Origin: Tubiluchus corallicola
Lineage: Eukaryota; Priapulida; Priapulimorpha; Priapulimorphida; Tubiluchidae
Assembly (NCBI GenBank): GCA_030141605.1
Contig: JAQGDQ010000098.1
Span: forward strand, 322,636 to 386,635
Length of the DNA: 64,000 bases
Direction of reading: 5' to 3'
Shown here: in pieces, positions 48,716 to 63,700 of the stretch
Position numbering within the stretch: position 1 is the stretch's first letter
Layout of the letters: each line of letters begins with the position of its first letter
The notes under the pieces: generated by a model
Told to the model about the DNA's origin: nothing
Seen by the model: only the letters and a program-made list of their open reading frames with translations
Databases searched by the model: none
Program-made: the position numbers and the translations under genes

Positions 48716-51700
48716 TCAACATTCAAATTCTGATGCGGTAATTGCATTAAGGTCTTTCACCAAACTTTCCAGATTTGTTATCTCTGTTGAAATGTCTTCT
48801 AGACTTCCAGAATTCTGAAAAGGTTAATCAAGCTTGTCAAATAGTTTTACATAAACTTTGAAAGGCACCATCAATGCTGAAAATTGAATGTCGATATTTC
48901 GCAGCTGAGCTTATGTTCCAAAAACACAGATGAAAAAACATAAAGGAATATCTTTAGCATTCTTAAAAAAACGTTAAACAATATAAAATTAATTTTTTTA
49001 TCTTTCTGAAAGGGCAAAGAATGTACATAGATGCTTACATCAAGTTTTGAAGTTGAATCTACACTAATGTTTAGTCGATCCTTCCGAGAATTCTGAGATA
49101 GGTTATCCTCCTTCCCACTATCATGTGTATCGGATGATGCCTTCCCGTCTGTACTGCGAGCTACTACTACAGGCATTGGACTTATTCTTGGTGGTTTACT
49201 ATAAATACCAGCACTTGACTGACTGTTAGGTGTGCTACTAATTATGACTGTCGGCTTCTTATATGGACTTGCATTTTGCTGTGGTTTTACTGGAACAAAA
49301 AAATAAATCTGAATAAAAATGGTCATTTGTCACAAGAAAATCAAATTTTTGGAAATACAGATTGGCTGAGGCTCAAACAAGGTCCGAAACTACCTAACAA
49401 AATGGGCTATAAACTAATGTTGACGAATGCAGCAGGATGGGACATCTTCTAAGGTGAGATGGTGAGCCAACAGTTTCAAACGAATTGCTGCAAAAATCAC
49501 AACCATTTGTTTATGGTGAACATTTTTCTACAAAAGGCTATCTTCAGTATTCAAATGTAAACAAACAGTGAAAACAATTGATGAAAATTTTTCGGAACAA
49601 ACTAATTACTAATGAAATAAATGATGCCTGGTGCATGCAGAAAAGGATATCAGTCCGTTCCATGGTTTATCTATATATTTTTGCTGATTTTGGTAAGTTC
49701 TTATGACCCTAAGGTTACTAGTAAACACTCACCTATGTGTTTTGGTGTTGGTGTTCTTGGCACAGTGCCTTCAGGAGGTCCTGGCACACTAAAACTTTTT
49801 AAAGGATGCAACGGCCGATGAGGAATCGACCTGAAAAGTATGTTGAGAATGACAAATACAGCGCAAAATAACCAAGTTAAAACATATATGTAGTTTGCTT
49901 AGGCATCTATGTCATAGAGCAATATCTATGCAGCAATAACAGCTCTACAACTATAAAAAAGAAAAATTGGATAAGTTGCAAAATTCTGAATTACCACATT
50001 TTTTGTGTTTACAAATGTGCAGATTCTGTTATGGGTTACACAACTTATGTTATGGTTCCGTAACAACCTAAATCAACAGCAGCACTTCGGGCACAAATAC
50101 ACCAATAGCTGTACAAATTCGCAGAGTCCCAAGCAAAATTATTTCACGTTTTAAAATGCAAGACAGTTTCTTAGATAAGTCAGTTTGAGAAAGTTAAGCG
50201 GAGCAGTAAACAGTGCATGTACACCATATTAATTATATGGTAACCTTAACGTGATTAGGCTGCTCAAATCACACATGTAACACACAGCATAAACATAATA
50301 AGCTAAACCTCAGTAATATAGTGCCTATTGATATATGAGCTAGATGAGAAAAAATTACTGCAGACGAATAAATAAGCTAGATCTCCATTAATCATATAGT
50401 ACCTGTTGGTGTCTGAGCTGTAACCAGACGAGGAAGAATGATTGTGAGGAGGAATAGGTAAATTCACAGCCTGATCGTATGGCATCGGTGGCTGACTGTA
50501 AACTCCAGTCGATGGAGTTGTCGCTGGCAATTCTGCAGCATTTGCTGGATTGCAAAAACGAGAAACTCACATTAAAATCAAGACGAAAATATGGATATGC
50601 ATTAGTTTCTATACTGTTCTAGTTTCGTCATGAAGGTTTTTAACTGTAAAGCAACGGCGGCCAAATAAGACAGATAGTTACAGCTGACAACAACAACAGC
50701 AATAGAAAATATATTTTAGGAATGATAACTTTATGTTGGAAATGTTGTTCCATTTGTTCCATTTAAGAACTAATTAAAGACCAATTTTATCATACTTGGC
50801 AAGCACACTTAAAGCTAGTGAAACTTGTGGGGAAACCTTGTTCTAATCACAAAAATTAAGAATGAGAACGCGTGATCCACACCGTGATTTTAATATCAAT
50901 AAAATCAGTTAAAGTCAAATCTAAAAAAGCTGTTATACTGCAAATTTGATTCAAGTATGCCATATTTTTTATTTTTGTGAAGCTAGTATATTTTTATGAT
51001 GGTATATATATATATATATATATTATATACATAATACAATGGATATATATATATAATACAAAACGTAAAAGGAGACTTTCTTACCGACAGAACTATGAGA
51101 TCCCTCTATAAGGTGAGGAGCATATTTTGGATACATATTCCGAGCAGGAACAGTGTGGGTGTTGCCCTCATGCAGATGACCATTAGGAATGGCTGTGGCA
51201 ACAGCTGAAACAAATCTTAATTAGTTAGCAATCTACCAGAAAAAATTCCAATTTCTAGAAACTGTGGAAATCTCATCACACCTTCAAGGGAGAACTAAAA
51301 CTGGTACGATATGTAATACTTTTGAGTCATAATAACAATAAAACCATTAGTAATTTACTGCGCACAAAAATCAACAGTGTCAAAGCAAACTGCAAGTGTA
51401 CACACTGTGAATTTTCATCTCCAAAATCACAGAACTTGACAAATTCCGGCAATGCTGACATCACCGCAAAAATTTAAATTTAAATTTAAAAAAACATAAT
51501 ACTAGCAGTAGTAAAAAATCAATTGCACCCAAGCTACACAATTTAGGAGAACCGTGGGGTAAATGTGTGACTCCAATGCATGTTTGCTTTATAATGAAAA
51601 CAACTTTAAATAAAAACATAAGATATAATGTTAAGAATTTTTGCTGTTTCTAAACAATACAGTAAACAAAGAATAAACATTAAAATGCCAGCAGCTATAC

Positions 51701-54700
51701 AAAAGCGACAACATCTACGCAAAATAGAAATTAAAAGCAACGCACAGCAATCCTTTATTAATGCGCAATGAGGATTGCTTACAAAAGCGAAAGCTTTGAC
51801 CTATGTAAAGCAAAAATGCATTATTCAAGAAGTAATGTGCAACAATAATTTGTTAAACATGACTACAAGAATAAAAAATATACATAAAAATTTGGAAAAT
51901 ATGTTATCCATATATCCATATTAATGCTAAAGTTGATTCATATATATATATATATATATATACCCATATAATCATGCACTAAGTTATATTACAAATGTTG
52001 TCAATGTCCAAAAATGAAAAAAAAATCAAGTACAATGTAGCACTGTATGCTGATCAACACGCTTTATCAATTACCAGGTTAAAAATTATCAATTTATTTA
52101 CTATTAATACTGCAAATTAGAATAAGATTCTTGTACATCAACTAATCGCCACAGACTCAAGCTTTTGAAATCAAAATGCTGACAAGTAATTCGGCTTTTA
52201 ATATCTTCTACTTGCTTTATCGATTTAATTCAAAATTTGAAAGTTAAATTTTTTTGAAAACAGATACAGCTGTTCAATAAAAATGTTACGTTATAATGGT
52301 TAGAAAATAATTTTCAAAAAAATATTAGCAGACAGTAATGCTTGTGTCGAAAATGCGGAAGATCGATAAAATTAATGATGAAGCATAAAAATATTTGTAC
52401 AAGTCAAAACCCACTTTCGTCAGGAGAATAAAGAATAGTCCAATAAATCCATGACAATTTTGCCAAAATTAGTACACTTATGTGCACACTGAAACATCAA
52501 AAGCACACTAATGAAAAAATGCAAATAAAAATCCAAACTCAAAAAATTTTGAAACAGAAATTTCTTAGTTGCCTTGTATAAGACTGTGACACTCTAACAA
52601 AATTTTGTCATCTAACATGATTTTCAATTATTTCAATTCATATTTCCTTAACTAGCAACCATAGATTAGTTTTTTATGTTTAACTGTATTAGTCACACGA
52701 GTGTAACCTTTTGTTAAAAAAATTATAACCTGATACTGCTCAATATCGACCTTAACTGGCAGAAGGAAAGCATCCCAAGCTCGTACAATAGTCAAACCTT
52801 GAGATATGTCCAAGTAAGATCCAACTTTCCTTTGTCCAAGTAAGATCTCTGGCAAATTTCAGTGAATGATTCAAAAAATTACTTTGGGGTTGTTAAATTC
52901 TTGCTTTCTTCCCCAACCAAAAATGAAGCAAATATCTTACAATTACAAAAAGAACGATTTTTTAATTGAATTTGCAGAAAATTATACAGAAATCATAGGA
53001 ATTACTTTGACAATAACTAAGCCTATTGATAAACTATAAACATTTTGATCTAGAAGCAACTTAAGTATGATTAAGTTTATATCTTATGAGACAGATAAAT
53101 AAACACAAATATTTTTTTATAGTAAAACAGTGCTAACAAAAATGACAACAATTGTTTCTATGGAATAAAAAATAGCAGTTAAAAGACTAACAGTACTTAA
53201 TAGCAAATCAGAGCTGTTTCGACTTCTTTTTCATTATGCATACTCTAAGAGACTTTAGACAGTAAAAAGAAAAAAAAGCTAAAGTTTTGCTAAAAGAATT
53301 TTAGCGTTTACATAAATTGAAAAAACAGATGCACAAAAACCCCCTTGTTGACATACAAATTAAAAAACAAATGTTTTTTGAATACTTGATGCACACTGGG
53401 GAAGATACCCCTGTATATTAACTGATAATGACATTAAATGTTCTTCTCTCTTTAAAGTTTGAGAATTTTTCCCACTGATTTATTTAGTGTTAGTTATCAA
53501 GTTATTAATTGCAATGGGGTTATTTAGCTACTATTATTATGGTTATATTTACTGACAAAATTTAAACACGTTAACTAAAACGAAATAAAATGACAAGCAG
53601 TGCCGCAAAGCATCAGTGAGCAACTCGGCCATCATCAGACGTTGCCATGACAACATGACACAACAATGCCTGTTTGCACGGATCACTTATACGTTAAACA
53701 AAACGTGTATTAAAGTAATTGTTGACTGAAAAATGTATACTATTGTCTTCATGCTTACTGAATTTTATATTAATAAATGTTTAACTTGCAAAATCGATGT
53801 ATGTAATAAATAGAATGCTATTCAGACTGTACACTGAAAGTGTGTAAAAATGACCTGATACTGTTTAGAGATTTAGCACGGTGGCTCGATTTTAACGATG
53901 TCCATGCTCAAAAACACAGAAATGATCCATAACTTACAGAAATTCAACAGGATGTGTTGTGCATGGGCCGTGAGCAAAGCTGATGATGCACGTTACTTAC
54001 GCTCACCGGAATGTGGCCGTTGTTTTTCTATGGGAACTATTACGGGTTTAGGTTTGACCACTTTAGTATGCCCCTGGTTTAAATTATCTCTCTCCACTGT
54101 ATTCTGCGGAGTGTTATGCCCAGAAGATGTGCCTGCATATTAAACATCACAGTTACGTTTCACTTAACTAGATTAAAAATATAACACTGCTAATATATCA
54201 GAACACACTTCTTTTTGCTATCTCTTTTTGCATGATTGCATATGTACGAGGAGAATGTCAACAAAAAGCCACAGCAATGGAGAAAAAAGCATAATAGATT
54301 GTAAGACCAGCACCATAAGCAGATATTTGAAAGGAAATCTGTAGATAAAGCAGAAGATCAGAAATCAGAGGACGTTTGTGTTTACCTATATAAGGGTTGG
54401 AATTTCTGTGTTTTTCCAAAACATCTATTTGCTGTGGTTCGTCCATGCCTTTAGCATCAACAGAGTTTCTAGTTAGTGGAGTGACCAAGTCGCTCTGTCC
54501 CTTCTCCATGTGTTTTAGTTCCATCTGATCCGTGTGAATCCATAAATCAGGCGGTTTCAGCTCACGCATTCCGGGTTTTTTGTTTTTGTACTGCGTCGAT
54601 GTTGGCCGTCTAAAAAATTTAAATGATGTAAATTTCAGTTGTCACGATAAGCAAGTCAGTATATAACAGATCTTGTGATGTGTGATGTCAAGGACTAGCT

Positions 54701-57700
54701 GGCAACATCTTTTTCTATGTTAACTGGTAAACACACACAAAAATGTAAACTGATTTTAACACCTAACACACTAACCAGATTACTAGATTACAGCAACTAT
54801 TATGCTAAATATGAATAAGAAAAAGTTTTGTAGATTGGCACAATCCTCTTGCATGATTACCATTGATTCGATGCTAAACAAATAAGCATGAATGAAATTA
54901 TTCGTTGTATAAAATAAATCATTGTCTAAAGCCTATATTTTGTCCGACTGAGTACATTTTGACCATATTATCTCAGTAAATTTTTACCTAATAATCTCAG
55001 TTATCAACAAACTGTGACTTAATCGAGTTTTTCACTATTTCTATTATTACAAAGTCGAAGTGCAGTCGGCACTTTTATGTTAAAATGTGCAAAATTTTTG
55101 AAACCATGTAATGTCAAAGTATCTCAGGCCAGACCTATAGTTTAAAGAGGCATCCAAAATTGATTTACTTAATGCAACATTAGCCCCAACAAATTTGTCA
55201 AATCATACCCTTTCGTGTACTGCTGTCGGGCACATCTTCGCTTGCACACTACAATAACAAGCACCAACACGCCAACGAACGTTACGACAGCTACACATGC
55301 GATGATTATCCACAACGTTCCACTCGTTAAGCCGCCTGGTTGTTCTAGCAAAATAACACAAACTTATAAAGAGCAATTACCAAGAAAACCTAATGAACCT
55401 TTTAATTCCAGAGTTTTAATTAAGCTGTGTTTTAATGCAATTTAACAAGCACATAAAATATTGTTGCAGAAATTAATTAAGAAACATTTATAGCGATCCA
55501 AACAAACCAATCAATTTCCGCATATTAACATGTAAGACAAAACTCATTAAAATGTTCTAAAATGTTAAACAGAATGTGTAAAAAGTGAAAAATCGATGAT
55601 CAAAAACTGAATTTACAATTAGGAAGTTAATGTATACAGTTGCAGTGCACTTTGTGCATAAGACGTTAGACAAACCTAAGTGAATTCTCAATAGTCTAAA
55701 TGTAATTTTTAATTACAAACTCCATGCAGAGAAGAGCTATTAGGAATCATGCATAGGGCAAATACATTACATTTATTATGAGAAATTCGTACCTCTTCAG
55801 CTAATTTTCATGTATTGCACAAAAGTTAGCAAAGCCACCAGAATCACGATAGAATCGCACAAACATTAACATGTGCAAAACAGTTTGTTTTATAAAAAAA
55901 TTATGCCATTGGTGAAAAAGATTTAACTATACAAATGTTACCAGCAGGGTAAGGTGAACGGCTGCCGTAAAGGTTCCCTTTATAAATACCAGGAGCTGAA
56001 AAAAAAATTACAAAATTACGATTACGACATGTTGCAATAGCTGAATTGTTTCTTTTTTGTAAAACGTTTTATTAGGATGGTCCAATCAACTGTTCAAATT
56101 CACAACTGTAATAACTTTTTTCATTTGAATAGAAAGTTTTACACAAAAGAATATCTTAAGAAGTCTTTACAACTGCTAACTTACAGGAAAACAATATGTT
56201 ACAGTTACATTCAAATTCAACAACCTTCATATTTGTTGCACACAAAGTGAAAAAACTCACAAAGGAAAAACACGTGGAAATCTTTAAAAAACAAAGGGCA
56301 TACAGCAAGTATTATAACTTAGTATCGTTGCAGATAATCTTGCACAGACACTAAATTAATTTGACAAAAGCTACTGCTTCAGTAACAAAAGCTCTATTAC
56401 AGAAGAAAAATACAATTTATGTTAAAATGATTGCACCTCAAGCAGAAAATACATGATGTAAAATACTTAAATGATTGTCCCATTTTTTAAGCAGTATGAC
56501 TCTCTGCAAGCCAGAATTACATCACAAATACCAACTATGTCAAGTTATATCATTTTTAGTGAACAGAATATTATGATAGAAAACAGGTGAGCACACAGAA
56601 TTAATACTTACACGGTTATTTAATCCGGGTAAGCCATGAGAACAGAACAAAAATGCAAATTACATAGTAAGTTGTATATGATAAGAATATGATTAAATAC
56701 ATTGACGAAGCAGATGAGATGCATTCAAATGAGAATCAACACGGAATTAACTAATATAAACAGTAAAAGCATTTGGTTTTTGCACTCTGCTGATAAAACA
56801 CAATGTTTCCTCTGTATGAAAATGTAAATCTTGCAAAAAATGAGTGACAGCTGAAATCATTACATGTCGTATAACAGCAAAATTCCGCAAGCATAAATTT
56901 AACAATCTCGGGGAAATCCACAGGTAGAAACATAACACTTCTGCAAAAAGTATAGTGTTGATACGAGCTCACTAAATTTTAACTGATGTAAAACGTTTCG
57001 GTTTGGAAGGGTGAACATTCTTAATCTACTTCAAACATTGGACAAGCAGAATTTCAATATAAAAAAAATTGCCTTCAAGACAGACAGGCAGACAAAGCAG
57101 TTCTAGTCCAGCAAATAGTACACACTACTATGCGAGTGACTTGTCCCACTATTTCCTTTGGCACGCTGTGATATTGATAACTTTGAGCACATTCTACATG
57201 ATTTATCATGTTCAATAACCATATTTATGAAAATAGTTTCTGGCGCACATCAAAATTAGTGAACTAGATATCGATACCAAAAAATAAGGAAATAGTATTT
57301 TAACCAAAATGGTAGTATTAACAAGAATAAAGTAAATTTTGGATTCATGCTCTATTTAATCGAGAGATGTTGACAAGAAGTTTAAAGAAAAAATAAAATA
57401 AACATAGATAGAATCAGCAGTTCATCAAACTTATAAAGGATACTACCTGAGATTACGAATACACAGACAGATCTAAAAAACAGCCATATCCAACATCAAA
57501 CATCGACCTAAGTCTTTAAGTAATTCAGAAAACGTTACGAAGTTATGTTAGATAAATGACCCACAACTGCGACGTGCATTTAGTTTTTTTCAGAGCACCA
57601 CATGTGACAATACATAGCATTCATACAAAAAGCCAAATAATTAGAAATCAAATTCAAGAAAGCATGAAACAGTCTGTAAAACACCCAGTACACCACACTC

Positions 57701-60700
57701 AAAAACCAATGCAATAGCACATATGCGCACCAGCACACCAAGCCAAACCAGTAAATTTTAGACTCAAAATTAAAAAAAAAACGTTAGTTGCAACAAGGCT
57801 TCGAAAACCATACCTTTTGGAGTCCTATACATGACTGTAGGCGAGTTAGGCCCATAACCCTTTTGATTTCTGGCTTGCATACGAAAATAGTATGTTGTAT
57901 CGGGTGTTAATCTATCTATAACTTTGGTCAACGTATTGTGGATGATGCCTTCAGCCACCCATTCTCGATCGCGCTGTGTGTTATCAGTAGAATAAAATAT
58001 CAAGTAACCTGAAAGATGAATCAGAAGAAAGTTAAGTGAAAAACGCCATAATATCATCAAAATAAGAAATTTTTTGATAAACGTATTCAATAAATGCTCG
58101 GAAATTTCGGAGCTCACAAAATCTTGTGCCACTGCAAAACTCAGCATTAGCATGAATGAACGACTAAAACGCTATACAAACCCGTAATTTTTCCATTGGG
58201 AATTTTTGGCGGTTGCCAGTTAAGTATGACTTCTGTTGGCTTGCCTTCCACAGGGACAATGGTAAGATCACGCGGAGCACTACCAGGAGCTAAATAAATC
58301 AACGAATAAAATTGAAAATATTACCAGGCATTTCTTAATCTTCAAAGTGGCTTTTTGTAGCAGTTCCTGTGCCTGACAATGAGTGATAATGTTTTTGCTT
58401 AATGAAAAGCACTGACTCTATGTTATTTAAGAAACAATTATGCAGATCTAGTAGAATAATGAGAAGTTTATATACCATCTTCATCTGTTTTGTTGTTGAT
58501 GACCATGCTGTACTGAGATTCACTTCGACCTTTGTGGGCCTTCACAGAAAATTCGTACCAGGTATTTGGTGTCAGGCCATCTATCATGGCACTCAAGTCG
58601 GTAGAGTTTTGATACCTGAACCTTGACCCCCCTAAAAACAAGTTTTCACACATAAGATCTAATTTTAATATCAACCACACCAAAACATTAGCAAGTCAAG
58701 ATGTAAACGAAAAAATATAGAGTAGAAAGTGTAACACAAATATAAACGAATTATTCTAATTTTCCTAATCAAAAGATAAAATACGCAGCAATACACTGAT
58801 TGTAAATGGGTATGAGAAAAAAGCAATAATCAGCTAGTCAGAGATGGTTCCTAAGAATTAATCAACTGCCCAGATTAGTAAATAAACCTACTTACCAGTT
58901 CTGTATCGCACAGTGTAGTAGCGATTGTCAGTTACAAGCTGAGATTTCGGAAGAGTGAGATCATTCCATGTCAACACAATCGTAGTGGACGATAGGACCA
59001 TAGTATGGAGGCCGTGTGGCGGATCTAGCTCTACCACTGGCTCAATATCAATTGGCTTTAAGGTCTTTACTGTCTCGTATTTAGGAGGTCCGGAACCTCT
59101 TTTGTTGTTGGCCCGAACACTAACGACATACTCTTTCATTGGTTCAACATTTTCGATGATGAAATAACGTTCTTTACTGCTCTCTGTGACGACTGTGTAG
59201 TAATCTGGCAAGAGGATGCCATAGCCTATGGTATAACTGCGCACCATAATTGCCTTAGACAAAGGTGGTGTCCAACTTACATGAATTGTGGTGTCCGTGG
59301 CTTGCAAATGAACTGACTGCGGAGCACCAGGTACAGTCGATTCTAAAATACAATAAGAATAGATATAACTTTATTTTAAAAGACACAAAACATTTTTTAG
59401 CTGACATCTATTAAAATTTGTTTGATAAAATTTCTATTAACATTTATTGCAACTTTTACAAATTTATGAAAATATAAAATTATAAAATAGAATTATGAAA
59501 AAATAACCACCAGCAACTACATTAAAATGAAGCAGCAGAAAGGGGCATATGAAAGAAAATAATTTACCATCTAAGTCAGTTAAATAAGTTTCTTGTATAG
59601 ACCAGTCTGTCGCTGGCCCACTTCCATTCACTGTCATTGCAGAAATCCGTACCTGATATTCAGCGTTGCGTAGTAACCCTGAAATATTACCGAAAAACAA
59701 AATTATAGACTACAAATGTCAGATATAAAAAATCAATTTAAAATACTATATGAGCTACAAAATATGTGGCGAAAAATGAGTGGCTTAATTAGTAGTAGTA
59801 GTGATATGTTTACAAAATGTGTGTCTTAGTTTTCTCTGTTAGACCATAAAATTTTTTCCAAGAAGCAGTTCATTCACAATTTCTAACTTTACAATTAGCT
59901 CTGCTTGCAGGGAATGCAAAAATTAACAATTTAACTTGTTTTTATAATCAATGGCTTTTTGTCATAAAAAATTAAATTAGCTGTCATCACCTTCTAACAC
60001 ATAAATTCTCCTGTTGCCATCAGTTGTAACTGTTGTGCCCTTATGTCCCGTTCTCTTGTAGCGTATTTTATAACCAGTTATGACTCCATTTCGTGTACCT
60101 GCTGGGGGTGGTTCCCATGCTACAACTATACTAGATGAAGAGGCAGATTCCAATGTTACATTTTGAGGTGTATCGCTTGGCTCTGAAATAAGCGTCAAAA
60201 TTTTCTTTTAACCTTTTCATACCCGTTGTATCCCGTGGGATATGAGAATATTTTCTGCCTTTAAAATTAATAAAATTTTAAAACTGACAGTTATTTGATC
60301 TGTTAATAGTTATTTTGATTTAAGCCAATAATAATAATAGACTAAAAATAGTGATAAAATGGCAAACTAAAAAATCTACATAGCACAAAAAACTGCGCAA
60401 GGTACAGTACTTTAGAGATGACTTTGTACAGATTAGCATAGCGTGCATGCTAAATGTCTTAAATACTTTAAAAAATTATCAGCAGTTGCCAAATGAAGCA
60501 CATTTTTTGCTTTTGTTGTGTTTTTAAAAAAGTCGGACTTTGTTTTTTTGCACATAACAAAGAATGTTGTGGATGTAGGTAGGTAGAATGAAGGTAGAAA
60601 AAAATAATTATTATGTGTCAACAAGATGGACATACTGAACAAAAGTACCAAGCCAAATTTTTTTTTTCTTATTAAAAAAATCATTTGGGACTGAAAGGGT

Positions 60701-63700
60701 TAATCACAGAAAGAAGCTTAGCTGAATAACATTATGGTTAAATGTATTAATAAATGTTTGCACTTAAGTGTTGTCATGACAACAGTATTACTTGATAAAA
60801 AAAATTATTTTTCAACCAAGTTGCTACATACATGCTGTTAGCATCGAATTACAACAATCCCAAACGAGCTAAAAAGCTGCTTAAGTATACACAGTTTATC
60901 TTCAATAGTGCTACAAATCTAAACACATTCTCTGACGTGATATAATAGATAATGACTTACTGTCAGAGTATGTTCGAGCTATGACATCATCGGAACTTAG
61001 TCCGATACCATTTTCATTGGAAGACATTACGCGGAAGCTGTACTCTGTGTAAGCTTTCATGTCTAGAAACATGTGTTGATTTTCTACTACGTCGACAACT
61101 TTTTCAGTGGATGGACCAAGTCCCACTTCAAAGTATGAGATACGATAGCCTGTCACAGGTGTGTTGGTATGACTGGGTGGCTCCCAAGTCAATTCCATAG
61201 AATAAGGTGAAGTTGGTTGAGTTTTCACATCGTGAGGTGGTCCAGGAACATGCACTAGAAAATTTAAAATTAAAATAGGTAATTTACACTCTTCAAAAAA
61301 AAACACTGAAGTATGCATCTATCAAGAAATTTACAAAGTTCCTAAGTTTGGCAATTTTTTCAAAGCAAAAGTAACTTACACTCACATACTTTCATTTTTT
61401 AGGGATTTCTTTTTCTGCGATAACTTATTTGACAAAACTTCAAGCAACAATTAGAAGACTACAGGAAATAATCTCACATTTCATAATAGTGAAATCATTC
61501 CAAACCACTCATGTGCAATAGAAAACAACATATCACTGTTGAGTAGCAAATCTACAACTACTTGAAATGAATTTTTGAAAGAAATATCATCTGAAAGATC
61601 CCAATTCCATCAAGTCAACAAATGACAAAGAATCAACTTCTTACAGTTCACACATTACAGAATTAGATATGACCAAACTAAGGTATTATACCTTCTTGTT
61701 GCGTCTGTACATTGATGCTAGGTGAAGCATTTCCTCGGCCATGTGCATTAACTGCAACGACTCTAAATATGTAATCAGTGCCAGGCAAAAGGTGGCTAAT
61801 TTGCGCCTCAGTTTCGTCTCCCGTAGTGTTCTGCACTCTCTCTCTGACAAAATAACATATGGTAAAGCAAGTGAACTAGGCAATGCCCTCTCTCTCTCTG
61901 ACAAAATAACATATGGTAAAGCAAGTGAACTAGGCAAGTTAATTGCGATTATAAGCGTTCAACAACTGTAAAGACACTAACTCATAGACGTTCACGTAAG
62001 AAAACAAAGTAAAGTGTAAAAACAAAGTGTAAAGAATGAAGATTTTGATGGTGCAAAGCTGCAGAGAGAAATCGCCGTAATGATTTGTTTAGACCATAAC
62101 AAGAAATGAACACCATTCACCATTTGTAACATTTCAGGTCGTGGGGAATATACGTGTAAATTTCAAATAGTAAAAATCTTTTCTCAGGATTTACCTGTCC
62201 GATCCTTCTTGTCTGTAGAAAACTTGGTATGACTGTATTGGACCAAACGTGCTCGTTGGCGATTTCCACGACAACAAGACAAACCTGGTGGACAATGTCA
62301 CCGCAGTAACATCTCGTGGAGCAGACGGAACCGGACGAGAACTGGTGCGACTCCCTGAATAAGTATCGAATGTCGAATCGTGCATGGTATAATTCCATGG
62401 GTGGGAAATTACATCATGGAGGACTGTGCAAGGAAAAAAGCCAAACAAATAAAAATGCAAGCAAAATAAAATAATAATTTCATGCATGCGTTTGGGGATT
62501 GAAAGTGGTCTTCCAATAATATATAAAAGGGTGAAAATTACAAGTAGTTCCAGTAGCTACTGTGCATTATTCTTGGATCAAAATCAACTATTAATAATAA
62601 GCATAGTAAGTAAAAAATTGTGCAAGATTCAGGGTCTAAATTCTAAAACAACATTAAATTCGGGTTTCTTTGACTCCAACGTTGACTCTAAGATGTTAAA
62701 CGGAAACAGCAAAACAAAAAGTAAAGGAAACCGGCAAACTCAAAATTGAGCATAGTAAACTAATAAAAAATGAACTTCTGCATTAGAATATTCATAAAAA
62801 TGCTTAGGAAAATTTCATCAACTAATACATACAACAGAATTGTAAACTTGTCGAAATAGAAAATAGCATTTGCAATCATTCAAACTTAGTGATGATTAAA
62901 CACAATTAATTAAGACAACAGCTTTTAATTAATAAAATATTGAGACAAGTTTAGAATTTTCAATTTAAAAAAACGACGAAATGTGTTTGGTTAAAATTAC
63001 TAAATAGCAATAACGTTTTTTTTACTTTCTGTAATGCAAATAAAACAATAAAATCATTAATAAGTGACAGAAACTTAATTTAGTTAGGTGGCAAATGTGA
63101 AATATTAGTTAAACATTATCTATAAACAAGAAGTAGGCCCATTAGTGTATGCAGAAATAATTAAACGAATAAAAACCCACAAGTGTAAAAAATAAGTTGT
63201 GTGACTGTCAAAAATAATGAGACGAATGTATCATTACTGACAGTAGATATAGTAAAAAGAAATAATAAAGTAATAAGCAATAATAAAGTATAATCATGCA
63301 GTACTGTACACAACTTACCGGTACTATCTACTCTACTGTTTGCTACAGCTAACCATCCAAATAAGAAATAAAAAAAATAAAGAAACTTTTGGGATAGAAC
63401 TCAGCACGAGAAGCAGACACCAAACCTATGTTAAATTCCGTTGAAATGCATTAGGTGTTGTATACCACAAAATTTGGAATTAGTGGTTAATTTTAAGCAA
63501 ATCGGGATAATGAAGACAAAAACAAAGAAAGGACACACTCATGATCACACTAAAACGATGGCAATGTAACAGTAAATACATTCGATTATAACTTCGTAAG
63601 GCAATACAAGCTATCTGCAGAACAGCAACAAACCAAAGTAAGCATGTTCTACATCTCCATCACACAAAGTTTTCAATTACAATAAATAACGTTTCAAGCT

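Noticed and set aside
61686-61971. Repeated-peptide frames across the neogenin FN3-1 exon border
   Set aside because: The repeat comes from the 54-bp duplication read in the wrong frames and is not an exon extension.
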